Shown one piece after another: positions 8,595 through 18,227 of a stretch of DNA of 64,000 bases. Position numbers and translations under genes: made by a program. Below the pieces are notes generated by a model. It was not told the origin of the DNA. It saw only the letters and a list, made by a program, of their open reading frames with translations, and did no database searches. This DNA comes from Natrinema amylolyticus_A. GTDB taxonomy: Archaea; Halobacteriota; Halobacteria; Halobacteriales; Natrialbaceae. The DNA lies in the NCBI RefSeq assembly GCF_042678045.1, contig NZ_JBHUDI010000001.1, forward strand, positions 186,001 to 250,000. Direction: 5' to 3'. How positions within the stretch are numbered: the stretch's first letter is position 1; the number at the start of each line of letters is the position of its first letter.

Positions 8595-10011
8595 CGACGC
8601 TCACCTCCGTGGTGGGCGTCTCCGGCCGTTCCTGGGCGACGAGGTCGTCCCCGTCCGGCGGACCGGCCCGAACGAGTCGAACGATGACGTAGGTATACAA
8701 CACCAGCAGGCCGAAATAGACGACTGCGAACCCGGCGAGCGTCACCGCCGCTTCGCCTCCCGTCAGGCCCGGCGAGACGCCGTCGCTCGTCTGTAACACG
8801 CCCTGGATCACCCACGGCTGTCGACCGACCTCCGTGACGACCCAGCCTAACTCGACCGCGAGGATACCGAGCGGCGTCGAGGCCATCAGCGCCTTGTGGA
8901 GGAGATCGTCCTCGAGCAACTGACCCCGCCACCAGCGGTAGCCACCCCAGACGGCAAGCAGGATGAACCAGAAGCCGAGCGCGACCATGAGCCGGAACGA
9001 CCAGAAGACGAGTGCGACAGGCGGCTGGGGGCCGGGGAACTGCTCGAGGCCCTGGATCGTCGCCTGTGGATCACCGCCGCTGGCGAGCCACGACGCGCCG
9101 CCGGGAATACCGATGCCGAAGATCTCCTTGGCCCGCGGATCGAGCAGATCCTGGATGCTCGTCGGGAACGCGACGATGTATTCGGGGACGTAGGAATCGG
9201 TCTCCCAGACGGCCTCCATCGCGGCGAACTTCTGTGGTTGGGTCTCGAAGACGTGGCGGGCGTACAGGTCGCCGTGGAGCACCTGCAACGGCGCCGTGAT
9301 GAGCAGTGCGATGAGGCCGAACTTGAGCGTCGTCTCCCAGAAATCGACGTGCTCGACCGAATACCCCCAGACGTGGTGTCTGAAGACGAAGTAGGCGCCG
9401 AGGCCGGCCATGACCAGTGCGACGGACTCGACGGCGGCGTTTTGCATGTGGACGAACATCCACGGGAAGCGGGGATTCGCGTAGGCCGCGATCGGATCGA
9501 CCAGCTGGACGATCGGCTGGCCGTTCTCGGTCGCCAGTTCGTAGCCCCGTGGCGTCTGCATCCACGAGTTGGCGATCAGGATCCAGACCGCCGACAGCCA
9601 CGTCCCGAGTCCGACAGCGACGGCTGAGATCATATAGAGGACGTTCCCGACGCGCTCGCGGCCGAAGACGAAGATACCCAGAAACGTCGCCTCGAGCATG
9701 AACGCCATCATCCCCTCGAGGGCGAGCGGGCCGCCGAACAGTTCACCGGCGGCCGTCGAAAACGCCGCGAAATTGGTGCCGAACTCGAACTCGAGGACGA
9801 TCCCCGTCACGGTGCCGACGACGAAGCTGACGGCGAAGATCCGAGTCCAGAACCGACGTAACTGCTCGTAGATGGCGTTTCCAGTGCGAATCTCTTTCCA
9901 CGTGAAGTAGATGAGAAACGGGGCGAGCCCCATACTCATTACGGGAAAGATGATGTGGACGATCGTCGTGAGGGCGAACTGCAGCCGGCTTCCGATAACT
10001 GGGTCGATCAT
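8587..10011 (-). CDS. cydA: Cytochrome bd-type quinol oxidase subunit I
   Basis: 474 residues from the ATG at 10011, chosen because it places the first haem ligand at H19 (TTIVHIIFPVMS) as in the family; the open frame runs 30 codons further upstream without resemblance. Other landmarks are EFEFGTNFAAFS, the second haem His in FVHMQNAAVES, the likely b558 Met in FWSFRLMVALG, and GRQPWVIQG near the end. The quinol-binding Q-loop is short, as in Bacillus-type enzymes. Catalytic subunit carrying the three haems. First gene of the operon with cydB. Confidence 0.96.
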   Translation of the reverse strand: MIDPVIGSRLQFALTTIVHIIFPVMSMGLAPFLIYFTWKEIRTGNAIYEQLRRFWTRIFAVSFVVGTVTGIVLEFEFGTNFAAFSTAAGELFGGPLALEGMMAFMLEATFLGIFVFGRERVGNVLYMISAVAVGLGTWLSAVWILIANSWMQTPRGYELATENGQPIVQLVDPIAAYANPRFPWMFVHMQNAAVESVALVMAGLGAYFVFRHHVWGYSVEHVDFWETTLKFGLIALLITAPLQVLHGDLYARHVFETQPQKFAAMEAVWETDSYVPEYIVAFPTSIQDLLDPRAKEIFGIGIPGGASWLASGGDPQATIQGLEQFPGPQPPVALVFWSFRLMVALGFWFILLAVWGGYRWWRGQLLEDDLLHKALMASTPLGILAVELGWVVTEVGRQPWVIQGVLQTSDGVSPGLTGGEAAVTLAGFAVVYFGLLVLYTYVIVRLVRAGPPDGDDLVAQERPETPTTEVSVDD

Positions 10012-10133
10012 GGTGGGACCATCGATAACTGGTTGGTTTCGATACCTCGTCGACCGGCGGCTCGTGTATGGGCGAAAAGAAGGGGCGGACGGAAGTAACA
10101 ATTTGGGTGCAACTATCGAACGGCAGACCGTCT

Positions 10134-10457
10134 CTACCGCTCGTCACCGTCCGGCAACTGGTTGCCCGTCTCGCGGGCGACGGAAACCACGAATCCGAGC
10201 CCGCGCCGGACGGCCGGGTCACGAAGGGTACGGACCACCTCTCGTGCGCCGAGTGGCTCCGCTGGTTCGGCAGCCACGTCACCGACGGCCTCGAGCAACG
10301 ACGTGAGCGTACGAGCCACGTCGTCGTCGGCTGCCGTGTCAGCCAGTTCGCCGGGGCTGGTCCCGGTCACCGGTCGGAAGTGTCTCCAGTCGTCGCGTCC
10401 GACTGTCTCGTCTCGTGGAGGGCGTGATCCGCTCGGCCCTACCGGGGCGTCTGTCAT
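10134..10457 (-). CDS. DUF1641 domain protein
   Basis: 107 residues from the ATG at 10457 (the frame is open to 10571, but the extra 38 residues are low-complexity). The C-terminal half carries the DUF1641 pattern REVVRTLRDPAVRRGLGFVVSVARETG. Function not established; in archaea such genes often sit next to sulfide:quinone reductase, TusA and DsrE genes, so a role near sulfur or redox metabolism is inferred. Here TusA and a rhodanese fusion follow within 1.7 kb, though no sulfide:quinone reductase is seen. It lies upstream of cydA on the same strand, 122 bases away. Confidence 0.7.
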   Translation of the reverse strand: MTDAPVGPSGSRPPRDETVGRDDWRHFRPVTGTSPGELADTAADDDVARTLTSLLEAVGDVAAEPAEPLGAREVVRTLRDPAVRRGLGFVVSVARETGNQLPDGDER

Positions 10458-10712
10458 CCGGCTATCCGTACTGCGTGGCGAGTTCGGTCGCTGACACGCC
10501 GACGAGAGATCGGTTCCGATCAGCGTGGCCGGCCCGCTCGTCCGTTCGTGTCGGTTGTATTGCTGTGACATGGCTCGAGTGCAGCGTCTCTACGAGACTG
10601 TGTGACACATACGTGGAGTTGGTCGGCCGTGACACGACGGTAGCACTCGCCCAGTGGTCACTGAGCGGTACTGCACAGTAGATCGGAGCCCGCAATCGGC
10701 GGGAAACGAGAC

Positions 10713-11132
10713 TCAGAGTTCGATTTCGCGTGCACTCGCCCGCGAGAGGTACGCCGACAGGATTGCGGTATGGATCGTCCGGAGATCCGTCTCCTGAATC
10801 GTTGCGGCCGCTTGAAAGCGTTCGCGGGCGTTCGCGACCGTCTGTGGGTCGGCGGCGAGATCCGCGAGGACGAACGCGTCGGACTCGACCTCGCGGGCAG
10901 TTTCGAACGCCGCCTCGTCGTACAGGTCGGCGAACTCGGTCACGATGTCTGAGACGAGTTTGTCGGTCGCGTCAGCGCCCGGATCGCCTACGGGGACCGT
11001 CGACTCTGCCGGGTCGAAGTAGCTCTCGTAATCGACGACACCGGCCGCCTCGTACAGGTAGTCGGCGAGCGCGTCGAACACGTCCTCGGAGACGTAGACA
11101 CCGAACAGCTTGTACCGATCGTCGGCGGTCAT
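10713..11132 (-). CDS. Conserved-looking hypothetical acidic protein
   Basis: 139 residues, acidic and predicted mainly helical, no membrane segment or signal. It starts MTADDRYKLFGVYVSEDVFDAL and contains a run of helices ending in RTIHTAILSAYLSRAS. I do not recognise a family. Codon use is typical of the neighbouring core genes, supporting a real gene. It sits between the DUF1641 and TusA genes, all on the minus strand, so it may belong to the same sulfur-related neighbourhood. Confidence 0.6.
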   Translation of the reverse strand: MTADDRYKLFGVYVSEDVFDALADYLYEAAGVVDYESYFDPAESTVPVGDPGADATDKLVSDIVTEFADLYDEAAFETAREVESDAFVLADLAADPQTVANARERFQAAATIQETDLRTIHTAILSAYLSRASAREIEL

Positions 11133-11257
11133 TACCTCGAGGTTCTGTGCCGAGGCCCATCAAACGTCGCCTTCGGGAACGGTATCCGCCTCTTACGGAC
11201 GTGCGTAGCCGTCACGCGCTTGCGCATTGAAAATAACAGACTCGTCGTCGCGTCTCT

Positions 11258-11340
11258 CATACGGACCGCCGTCAGTCAGTACCGGCGCACCTGCAGGACG
11301 GTCGCGGGTGCGCCGGTACATCGGTACAGCAGACCGTATG
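11258..11340 (+). repeat. Dispersed palindromic intergenic element, copy A
   Basis: Starts CATACGGACCGCCGTC and ends ACAGCAGACCGTATG, an imperfect outer inverted repeat. Inside, GTACCGGCGCACC and GGTGCGCCGGTAC form a perfect 13-base inverted repeat around a CTGCAGGACGG-type core. It lies immediately downstream of the tusA stop. This is the most symmetrical of the four copies. Confidence 0.75.
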
Positions 11341-11352
11341 ACAGGGGCCGTC

Positions 11353-11598
11353 TCAGGCCGTCTTCTGGACGTAGTGTTTGTACACGTCGCCGTCCTCGAC
11401 CTGTTCGAGCAACTCGACGCCGTCGGTCCCGGTTGCCCAGCCATCGAGGTCGCTCATGCTGCCCGAATCCGTGGCGACGACTTCCAGAATCTCGCCTTCG
11501 GCGAGGTCGTCGATAGCGGACTTCGTTTTGACGACCGGCATGGGACACGATGCACCTTTCACGTCGAGCGTCTCCGTAATCTCGTATTCCGTACTCAT
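11353..11598 (-). CDS. TusA/SirA-family sulfur carrier protein
   Basis: 81 residues. The N-terminal LDVKGASCPMPVVKTKSAI holds the family Cys (C18) in the CPxP motif that carries the persulfide. Sulfur relay protein in the cytoplasm, delivering sulfane sulfur to thiolation or oxidation pathways. The rhodanese/metallo-beta-lactamase fusion starts 230 bases away on the opposite strand, an obvious functional partner. The start ATG is preceded by an AT-rich region of about 220 bases shared with the divergent gene, likely holding both promoters. Confidence 0.88.
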   Translation of the reverse strand: MSTEYEITETLDVKGASCPMPVVKTKSAIDDLAEGEILEVVATDSGSMSDLDGWATGTDGVELLEQVEDGDVYKHYVQKTA

Positions 11599-11790
11599 GT
11601 TCTATCTATGCTCTGTATTGGAACCATCCTACAATATTATTTCCGATTTCAAAAGCCCATCGGTTCTTGCAGAGTATGCAAACATCTGCACCATCCCATA
11701 TTCGCAATAGTTAGCTCAAACGCCCGAATAATGGCCTTATCCGCCCTCACGACATAGCTGTATTGTGCAATAGGTGAACGACCATGCAAA

Positions 11791-11800
11791 GATTTATGTG
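11791..11800 (+). promoter_or_regulatory. Putative TATA box of the rhodanese/MBL gene
   Basis: GATTTATGTG is about 33 bases before the ATG at 11830, within an AT-rich intergenic stretch; fits an archaeal TATA box with a short leader. Confidence 0.45.
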
Positions 11801-11829
11801 GTAAGGGCCGGTACTCGTCAGTGTACACA

Positions 11830-13023
11830 ATGGACGACATGGACTTCCCAACGCCAGACGTCGAGGTCGAATCGGTCACCCCAAGCGAGCTCAAAGAACG
11901 TATCGACGCGGGCGAGGACGTGACGCTCCTCGACGTGCGCGCAGAATCGGAGTACGAGGAGTGGCACATCGACGGCGACACCGTCGAGTCGATTAACATC
12001 CCCTACTTCGAGTTCCTCGAGGACGAACTCGACGAAGACGTTCTTGCACAGATTCCCGACGACCGTGAAGTGACGGTGCTATGTGCCAAAGGTGGCTCGA
12101 GCGAGTTCGTTGCGGCCACGCTCAAAGACCGTGGCTACGATGCGAACCAGCTCGAGGACGGGATGAACGGCTGGGCGCGGATTTACGAGCGCGTCGAAGT
12201 GTCCGACTACGACGGCGCGGGAACGCTCTACCAGTACCAGCGTCCCTCCTCGGGCTGTCTGGGCTACCTCGTCGTCGACGGCGACGAGGCCGCAGTCATC
12301 GATCCGCTCCGAGCCTTCACGGATCGCTATCTCAATGACGCTGACGAACTCGGCGTCGACCTGAAGTATGCGATCGACACGCACATTCACGCCGACCACA
12401 TCTCGGGTGTGCGTGCACTCGATGCCGTCGGCGTCGAGGGCGTCATCCCCGACGCGTCGGTCCAGCGTGGAGTTACCTACGCCGACGATGTGACGCTGGC
12501 CGAGGATGGCGACGAGTTCCATGTCGGCGACGCCACGATCGAGACGGTCTACACGCCCGGACACACCTCCGGGATGACCTCGTACCTGATCGACGACTCG
12601 CTGCTGGCCACCGGTGACGGGCTGTTCATCGAGAGCGTCGCCCGCCCCGACCTCGAGGAAGGTGACGACGGCGCACCCGAAGCTGCTGCCCAGCTCTACG
12701 AGAGCCTGCAGGAACGCGTGCTGACCCTGCCCGACGAGACGCTGATCGGTGGCGCCCACTTCAGCGACGCGGCCGAACCCGCCGCCGACGGCACCTACAC
12801 GGCACCGATTGGCCAGCTCGTCGAGGAGATGGACGCGCTGACGATGGACGAGGACGAGTTCGTCGAACTGATCCTCTCGGATATGCCCCCACGGCCGGCC
12901 AACTACGAGGACATCATCCCCACCAACCTCGGCCAGCAGGAAGCCGACGACGACGAAGCATTCGAACTCGAGCTCGGCCCGAACAACTGTGCTGCCAGCC
13001 AGGAATCGCTCGCCGGCGACTGA
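11830..13023 (+). CDS. Rhodanese / metallo-beta-lactamase fusion (persulfide dioxygenase-like)
   Basis: 397 residues. An N-terminal rhodanese domain (about 1-120) has the active Cys in VLCAKGGSS (C85). A C-terminal metallo-beta-lactamase domain (about 130-350) has the metal motif HIHADH (H185, H187, D189, H190) and a later TPGHTSG His. This order resembles bacterial fusions of sulfurtransferase and ETHE1-like persulfide dioxygenase, which oxidise glutathione or other persulfides to sulfite; the thiol used in haloarchaea is not known. Divergent from tusA. A GTG nine bases upstream (11821) is in frame and could be the start of a leaderless message; ATG 11830 is preferred. Confidence 0.88.
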   Translation: MDDMDFPTPDVEVESVTPSELKERIDAGEDVTLLDVRAESEYEEWHIDGDTVESINIPYFEFLEDELDEDVLAQIPDDREVTVLCAKGGSSEFVAATLKDRGYDANQLEDGMNGWARIYERVEVSDYDGAGTLYQYQRPSSGCLGYLVVDGDEAAVIDPLRAFTDRYLNDADELGVDLKYAIDTHIHADHISGVRALDAVGVEGVIPDASVQRGVTYADDVTLAEDGDEFHVGDATIETVYTPGHTSGMTSYLIDDSLLATGDGLFIESVARPDLEEGDDGAPEAAAQLYESLQERVLTLPDETLIGGAHFSDAAEPAADGTYTAPIGQLVEEMDALTMDEDEFVELILSDMPPRPANYEDIIPTNLGQQEADDDEAFELELGPNNCAASQESLAGD

Positions 13024-13195
13024 TCGAGGCTGATAACTCGATCGCCAGTCGGTTCGCAGTGTCGCTAGCCGGCGCAACTCGTCTCGCCTCGAGCGTGTCC
13101 GAGGCCAGGTGAGTGCCGACTCATCGCCTCGGTCGTTCGGTGACTGACTGACGAGACGCGGTCGATTCGTGGTCGATCCGTTCTTGCGACCTGTT

Positions 13196-14255
13196 CTACA
13201 CAATATCGTTGACGTCGAGGGGATCCTCGAACGAGCCGACCAGCGCCTCGAGAGCGTCCGTTGCCGTCAGTAACCCGACGACGTCGCCGTCGGCTTCGAC
13301 GAGTGCGAGTTCTTGATTTGCAGCCTGAAGGTCGTCGATCGCGTCGCTGACGTGTGTCTCGGCAGGAAGCGTCATCGGCGGCGTTGCGATGTCCTCGAAC
13401 GTCACGTCGCCAGCCCGAAGCTCGTCGATCCGGTCGATGACCGTCGGCGCGTAGACGATTCCGACGAACGCCTCGGGCGTGCCGTCGATCAGCGGAAACC
13501 GTGTGTGCGGGCTCGTGCCGATCCGATCGATGTTCTCCTCGACCGATGCGTCCGTCGAGAGGAATACCACGTCCTCGACGGGGGGTCATCTCGTCCTCGA
13601 CCGGGCGGTCACCGAGCATAAACGCGTTGAGGATCTCCTCTCGACGGTCCTCGGGAAGGTCGCCTCGCTCGAGGACCGACGTGAGTCGGTTGCGGAGGTC
13701 CGCACGCGTTTCGATGACCTCAGTTTCGGTCTCGAGCCAGGCACCGGTCATCTCGATCCCGAAGCGCCGGAGCGTCCATTTCGCGACGGCGTCGCCGAAC
13801 CAGATCACAGGTGAGAGCAGCCACGCGAACCAGTACAGCGGCGTCGCCCCGTATCTGGCGACGAACTTCGTTCGCTCGACGCCGAGGTAGGTCGGCGTCT
13901 GTTCGCCGTGTGTGAGATGGAGAAGGTTGATGATGACGAACGCGAGGACCGCACCGGCACCCGCAGAGGCGAGTGCAGTGTTCGCGAAGACGGACCCGAT
14001 AATCGTCGCGAGCGCCGGTTCGGCGACGATACCGACGGCGATGCTCGTCGCGCTGATCCCGACCTGACAGCTCGTGAGATAGATCTCGAGATCGTCGGTC
14101 ATCTCCCATGCACGGCGAAGGCCCGGCTTGTCGAACGTCGATTCGGGGTACTGTCGGACACGCGTGAGTGCGAATTCGATCGCGACGAAAAAGGCGTTCG
14201 CGAGGATGAGTCCGACGCCGGCAATCAAGCGCAGACCGATCTCGATGGCGTCCAT
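13196..14255 (-). pseudogene. CNNM/CorC (HlyC) family transporter, frameshifted
   Basis: The first part (from ATG 14255) encodes the DUF21/CNNM membrane domain: LANAFFVAIEFALTRVR, SCQVGISATSIAVG, then the linker with LNAFMLGDRPVEDEMTP. Just after MTP the frame is lost in a run of six G (13580-13585 on the plus strand). The CBS-pair part continues in another frame as VEDVVFLSTDASVEEN to the stop at 13196, with FPLIDG and LVEADGDVVGLLTATDAL. Removing one base of the run restores a single ~353-residue protein. Such proteins export Mg2+ or related ions or modulate ion transport. The C-terminal CorC_HlyC transporter-associated domain is absent, common in archaeal members. A sequencing error in the homopolymer is as likely as true inactivation. 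Confidence 0.8.
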
Positions 14256-14404
14256 TCGTTGTGTGTTCTCAGAGATTAGACATCTGCTTGTCACTACCGG
14301 TTCTGCCGTCGAATCGGCTCACAGCTGTCCAGTTTGGCCGTCGCACTGACGATTCCCCCGTCTCCAGGATACGCCTATAGGGGTCGCGCTTGAAGACCGA
14401 GGCG

Positions 14405-16981
14405 ATGGCCGATCCGCCTCACGAGCTCCCGTGGTCACGCGTTCTCGAGGCCCTCGAGTCGAGTTCAGACGGGCTGTCGAGCGATGAGGTACGGCGCCGA
14501 CGCGAGGAGTACGGGGAAAACGATATCGTCGAAGGTGGCGGGCGGTCGACAGTCGACATCTTCGTCGCCCAGTTCGACAGCGTTCTGATCTGGGTGCTGA
14601 TCGTGGCGGCCGTCCTCTCGATCTGGGCTGGCCACGTCGTCGACGCGGTCCTGATCGGAATCATCGTCGTCGCGAACGGGATCTTCGGGTTCGTCCAGGA
14701 TTATCGGGCCGAGCGGAGCCTCGAGTCGCTGCGCGAACTGGCCGCACCGACGGCAACCGTCCGGCGAAACGGGGACACGAGCGACGTCGATGCGATAGCA
14801 CTCGTCCCCGGCGATATCGTCATCCTGCGTGGCGGCGACGTCGTCCCAGCCGACGCCCGGCTGCTCGAGGAGACCGATCTCGAGGTCGACGAGGCGGCGT
14901 TAACCGGAGAAAGCGTGCCAGTTTCGAAGTCGACCGAGCCGGTCGAGCCGGAAACGCCGCTTGCGGAGCGAACGAGCATGGTCTACAAGGGGACAAACGT
15001 CACCCGCGGGAAGGGCGTCGCCGTCGTCACCGGAACCGGAATGGAGACGGCGGTCGGGTCGATCGCGAGCGAACTCGCGGCGACCGAGGAGACGGAGACG
15101 CCGTTGCAGACCGAACTCGATCAACTGGGACGGACGCTCGGTGGCGGCGTCCTCGTTCTCTCTGCGCTGGTCGCGCCGCTGTTGATCCTCCGTGGAACGG
15201 ACGCTGTCCAGGCCGCGCTCACGGCCGTCTCGCTTGCCGTCGCCGCCATTCCTGAGGGACTGCCGGCGGTGGTCACGCTCACGCTCGCGCTGGGCGTCCG
15301 CCGAATGTCCGACGAGAACGCGCTCGTCCGCCGACTTCCGGCAGTGGAGGCGCTTGGTGGCGTCGACGTCATCTGTACGGACAAGACCGGCACGCTCACG
15401 AAAGGCCAGATGACCGTCAGCAGGCTCTGGATCAATGACACAATCGTTGACGTCGACAGCGAGCGGATCGACGCCGCCGGCGACCGGGACACAGACCGCG
15501 AGGAACTGCTCCTGAAGATCGGCACGCTCTGTAACGACTCGACCCTCGAGGAGGGTGATCCGACCGAGCAGGCGCTGCTCGAGGTGGCCGACCGTCGTGG
15601 GCTCGACCTCGAGGCACTCTGTGACGAGTATCCGCGGACTGGCGAAGTACCGTTTTCTTCGGATCGAAAGTGGATGGGGACCGTTCACGACGACGTCGGC
15701 TACGTCAAGGGCGCGCCGGAGGTCGTCGTCGACCACTGCGACCGAATTCTGACCGCCGACGGACCGGTAGCGCTGACCGACGACCGTCGCGACCGGATCA
15801 AGACGACGGTGCGCGAGTTCGGCGACGACGCGTTACGCGTGCTGGCGATGGCCTACCGCGAGGACCCTGCCGATCCCGACGACCTCGCGGGCGAGTTGAC
15901 GTTCGTCGGCCTGGCGGGAATGATCGATCCGCCGCGAGAAGAGGTCGCCGACGCGATCGTAGCGACTGAACGCGCCGGCATCGAGGTGAAGATGGTAACC
16001 GGCGACAACGTCCGGACGGCCAGCGCGATCGCCGACGAGCTCGGGATCGGGACCGAGGTGCTCGAGGGTCGAGAAATCGAACGGATGGACGACGAGGAGT
16101 TGCGCGAGCGCGTCGAGACCGTCGACGTCTTCGCGCGCACGTCGCCGGAGCACAAGGTGCGCATCCTGCAGGCATTGCAGGACCGGGGTCACGACGTGGC
16201 GATGACCGGCGACGGGGTCAACGACGCACCGGCGCTGAAAAACGCCGATATCGGCGTTGCGATGGGGATCCGCGGGACGGACGTCGCCAGACAGGCCTCG
16301 GATATGGTATTGCTCGACGACAACTACGCGACGATCGAGCAGGCCATCGAGCGCGGGCGAACGATCTTCGACAACATCTGGAAGTTCGTCGCCTATCTCC
16401 TCAGTGCGAACGTCGGCGAGGTGGCGCTCGTCTTCATCGCATCGCTGTACGGCTATCTCATCTTGCCCGCAGTCCAGTTGCTGTGGATCAACCTGGTGAC
16501 CGACGGGCTGCCGGCGCTGGCGCTCGGATCGGATCCGAAAAGTGAGGGCGTGATGGACCGGTCGCCACGCGACCGCGACCAGGGGATCATCGGTCGCGAG
16601 ATGCTCGTCATGATCGGCGGAATGGGTGCCGTGACCACGATCGTCCTCCTCGCGCTCATGTTCTACACCCTCGAGGGCGCACCCGCCGTCACCCCGCGTA
16701 CGATGACGCTCGTGTTCACCGGCTTCGTCTTCCTCGAACTCGTCGGGCTCTACGTCATCCGGTGGTTGCGTGAGACGCCGATACTGTCGAACGGCTGGCT
16801 CACGGCGTCCGTCGCGGTCTCGATCCTGTTGCACCTCTCGGTGCTGTATACCCCGCTCTCACAGTATTTCGGAACGGTGCCACTCGACGTGACCGACTGG
16901 GGCCTCATTGCCGCCGTCCTCGCCGTCTGTCTGCCGGGGTATCTCGGGGTTGCCGTCTTCGCCAAGCGCATGCAGGACTGA
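14405..16981 (+). CDS. P-type cation-transporting ATPase, SERCA-like (P2A)
   Basis: 858 residues from ATG 14405 (an in-frame TTG lies 15 bases upstream). Order of parts: N-terminal cation-ATPase segment (HELPWSRVLEALES), two membrane helices, actuator domain with LTGES, PEGLP in the fourth helix, the phosphorylated Asp in DKTGTLTKGQ (D326), KGAPEVV in the nucleotide domain, MTGDGVNDAPAL hinge, and six C-terminal helices. PEGLPAVVTLTLALGVRRM fits Ca2+ (or Mn2+) exporters rather than heavy-metal pumps. Integral plasma membrane protein. It is divergent from the CNNM gene and begins a cation-handling group with the DUF211 and VIT1-like genes. Confidence 0.93.
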   Translation: MADPPHELPWSRVLEALESSSDGLSSDEVRRRREEYGENDIVEGGGRSTVDIFVAQFDSVLIWVLIVAAVLSIWAGHVVDAVLIGIIVVANGIFGFVQDYRAERSLESLRELAAPTATVRRNGDTSDVDAIALVPGDIVILRGGDVVPADARLLEETDLEVDEAALTGESVPVSKSTEPVEPETPLAERTSMVYKGTNVTRGKGVAVVTGTGMETAVGSIASELAATEETETPLQTELDQLGRTLGGGVLVLSALVAPLLILRGTDAVQAALTAVSLAVAAIPEGLPAVVTLTLALGVRRMSDENALVRRLPAVEALGGVDVICTDKTGTLTKGQMTVSRLWINDTIVDVDSERIDAAGDRDTDREELLLKIGTLCNDSTLEEGDPTEQALLEVADRRGLDLEALCDEYPRTGEVPFSSDRKWMGTVHDDVGYVKGAPEVVVDHCDRILTADGPVALTDDRRDRIKTTVREFGDDALRVLAMAYREDPADPDDLAGELTFVGLAGMIDPPREEVADAIVATERAGIEVKMVTGDNVRTASAIADELGIGTEVLEGREIERMDDEELRERVETVDVFARTSPEHKVRILQALQDRGHDVAMTGDGVNDAPALKNADIGVAMGIRGTDVARQASDMVLLDDNYATIEQAIERGRTIFDNIWKFVAYLLSANVGEVALVFIASLYGYLILPAVQLLWINLVTDGLPALALGSDPKSEGVMDRSPRDRDQGIIGREMLVMIGGMGAVTTIVLLALMFYTLEGAPAVTPRTMTLVFTGFVFLELVGLYVIRWLRETPILSNGWLTASVAVSILLHLSVLYTPLSQYFGTVPLDVTDWGLIAAVLAVCLPGYLGVAVFAKRMQD

Positions 16982-17250
16982 TACTGACGGGCAACACGGT
17001 TTTCACATCGATCGAACGCGAGCCACGATCGCGATCGGCACGCTTCGATCACCATCTCGAGGAGGCGTCCCCTGATGACATCGCCGTTCGGATCGGTCTG
17101 AACTCCGACCCGATTCCGCGACGATCGGGTCCTGAAGGCGATCTGTCATGCGACTTCGCTGTCGTTGGGGCAGTCCGTCCCGGTTCCGTCGGCTGGCCGC
17201 CGATCGCCTCGGCCCACGTCACTAAGGGCATCGAGCGAGACTGATACAGC

Positions 17251-17544
17251 ATGGCTGCCCCGATCCGACGGCTCGTTCTCGACGTGATGAAGCCACACGA
17301 CCCCGACATTCTCGAGTTCTCCCAGACCGTCGCCGACCGGGAGGGAATCGCCGGCGTTAACGTCGCGCTGATCGAAACCGATCGCGTCGTTCAAAACCTC
17401 AAGGTAACGCTCGAGGGTGAAGACATCGACGCAGACGCTGTCGAGGACGCCATCAGTGACCTCGGTGGCACCGTCCACTCGATCGATGCCGTCGTCTGCG
17501 GGACGCGCATGGTCGACGACCACGAGACGCCGCAGGACCCCTGA
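17251..17544 (+). CDS. DUF211 family protein
   Basis: 97 residues, ferredoxin-like fold family known only from structures. Recognised from IRRLVLDVMKPHDPDILEFSQ at the start and GVNVALIETDRVVQNLKVTLEG in the middle. Function unknown; the structural family forms oligomers with possible metal or anion binding. It lies 11 bases before the VIT1-like transporter, an arrangement suggesting cotranscription and a role connected to metal transport (inference). Confidence 0.85.
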   Translation: MAAPIRRLVLDVMKPHDPDILEFSQTVADREGIAGVNVALIETDRVVQNLKVTLEGEDIDADAVEDAISDLGGTVHSIDAVVCGTRMVDDHETPQDP

Positions 17545-17555
17545 TCTAGCGAGCC

Positions 17556-18125
17556 GTGACATCTATCCGCACACTGATCGAGGACGAAGACGTCAGATCG
17601 ATCTCGCGGCGCTACTTCATTTCCAACGGGTTCGACGGCACGCTGACGGCCATCGGTATCGTCGTCGGTGCGTACCTGTCGGGAATCGACGATGGACTGA
17701 CCGTCGTGACCATTGGACTCGGCGCGGCTGTCGGGCTGGGGACCTCCGGCGTCTGGAGCGTCTGGGAGATCGAACGCGCCGAGAAACAGGCCGAACTGCT
17801 GCGGATCGAACGGGCCATGCTGACCGATCTAGAGGATACGACGATCCAGCAACGACGCACGGGTGCCCGAAAGATCAACGCGGTCGCGAGCGGCATCGGC
17901 CCGCTGATCGGGATCATCCTGCCGTTGTTGCCGTTTCTCGCACACAACGTCCTCTTTTCGCTGCTCGAGGCGACGCTGGTCGCGGTCGGAATCGGCGTCA
18001 CCGTCCTGTTTACCTTCGGGGCATACCTCGGTTCGATCTCGAAACAGAACTGGATCGTCGCCGGCGTTCGGATGGGCCTTGCGGGGATCGTAGTTGCGTT
18101 TCTCAATCTGTTCCTGCCCGGCTAA
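17556..18125 (+). CDS. VIT1/CCC1-like metal transporter
   Basis: 189 residues with five hydrophobic segments. RRYFISNGFDGTLTAIGIVVGAYLSG is typical of the first helices of the VIT1/CCC1 Fe2+/Mn2+ transporter family in archaea. Between helices 2 and 3 there is a charged, Glu-rich cytoplasmic stretch (WEIERAEKQAELLRIERAML) that in the family binds metal. Starts with GTG 11 bases after the DUF211 gene. Expected to move iron or manganese out of the cytoplasm; the metal is not determinable here. Confidence 0.8.
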   Translation: MTSIRTLIEDEDVRSISRRYFISNGFDGTLTAIGIVVGAYLSGIDDGLTVVTIGLGAAVGLGTSGVWSVWEIERAEKQAELLRIERAMLTDLEDTTIQQRRTGARKINAVASGIGPLIGIILPLLPFLAHNVLFSLLEATLVAVGIGVTVLFTFGAYLGSISKQNWIVAGVRMGLAGIVVAFLNLFLPG

Positions 18126-18227
18126 TCACAACGCGATCCGACAGTTGATCGGACTGCGGTCAGTCCCGATCGTTCTGAGCCGTCCTGTGGGTGCGCCGGG
18201 CACTCGAACACGCGAGACGGGCCCGTC

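Noticed and set aside
7470..8687. 405-codon plus-strand frame opposite cydB
   Set aside because: Arg/Gln/Asp-rich shadow of a membrane protein gene; cydB motifs on the minus strand are decisive.
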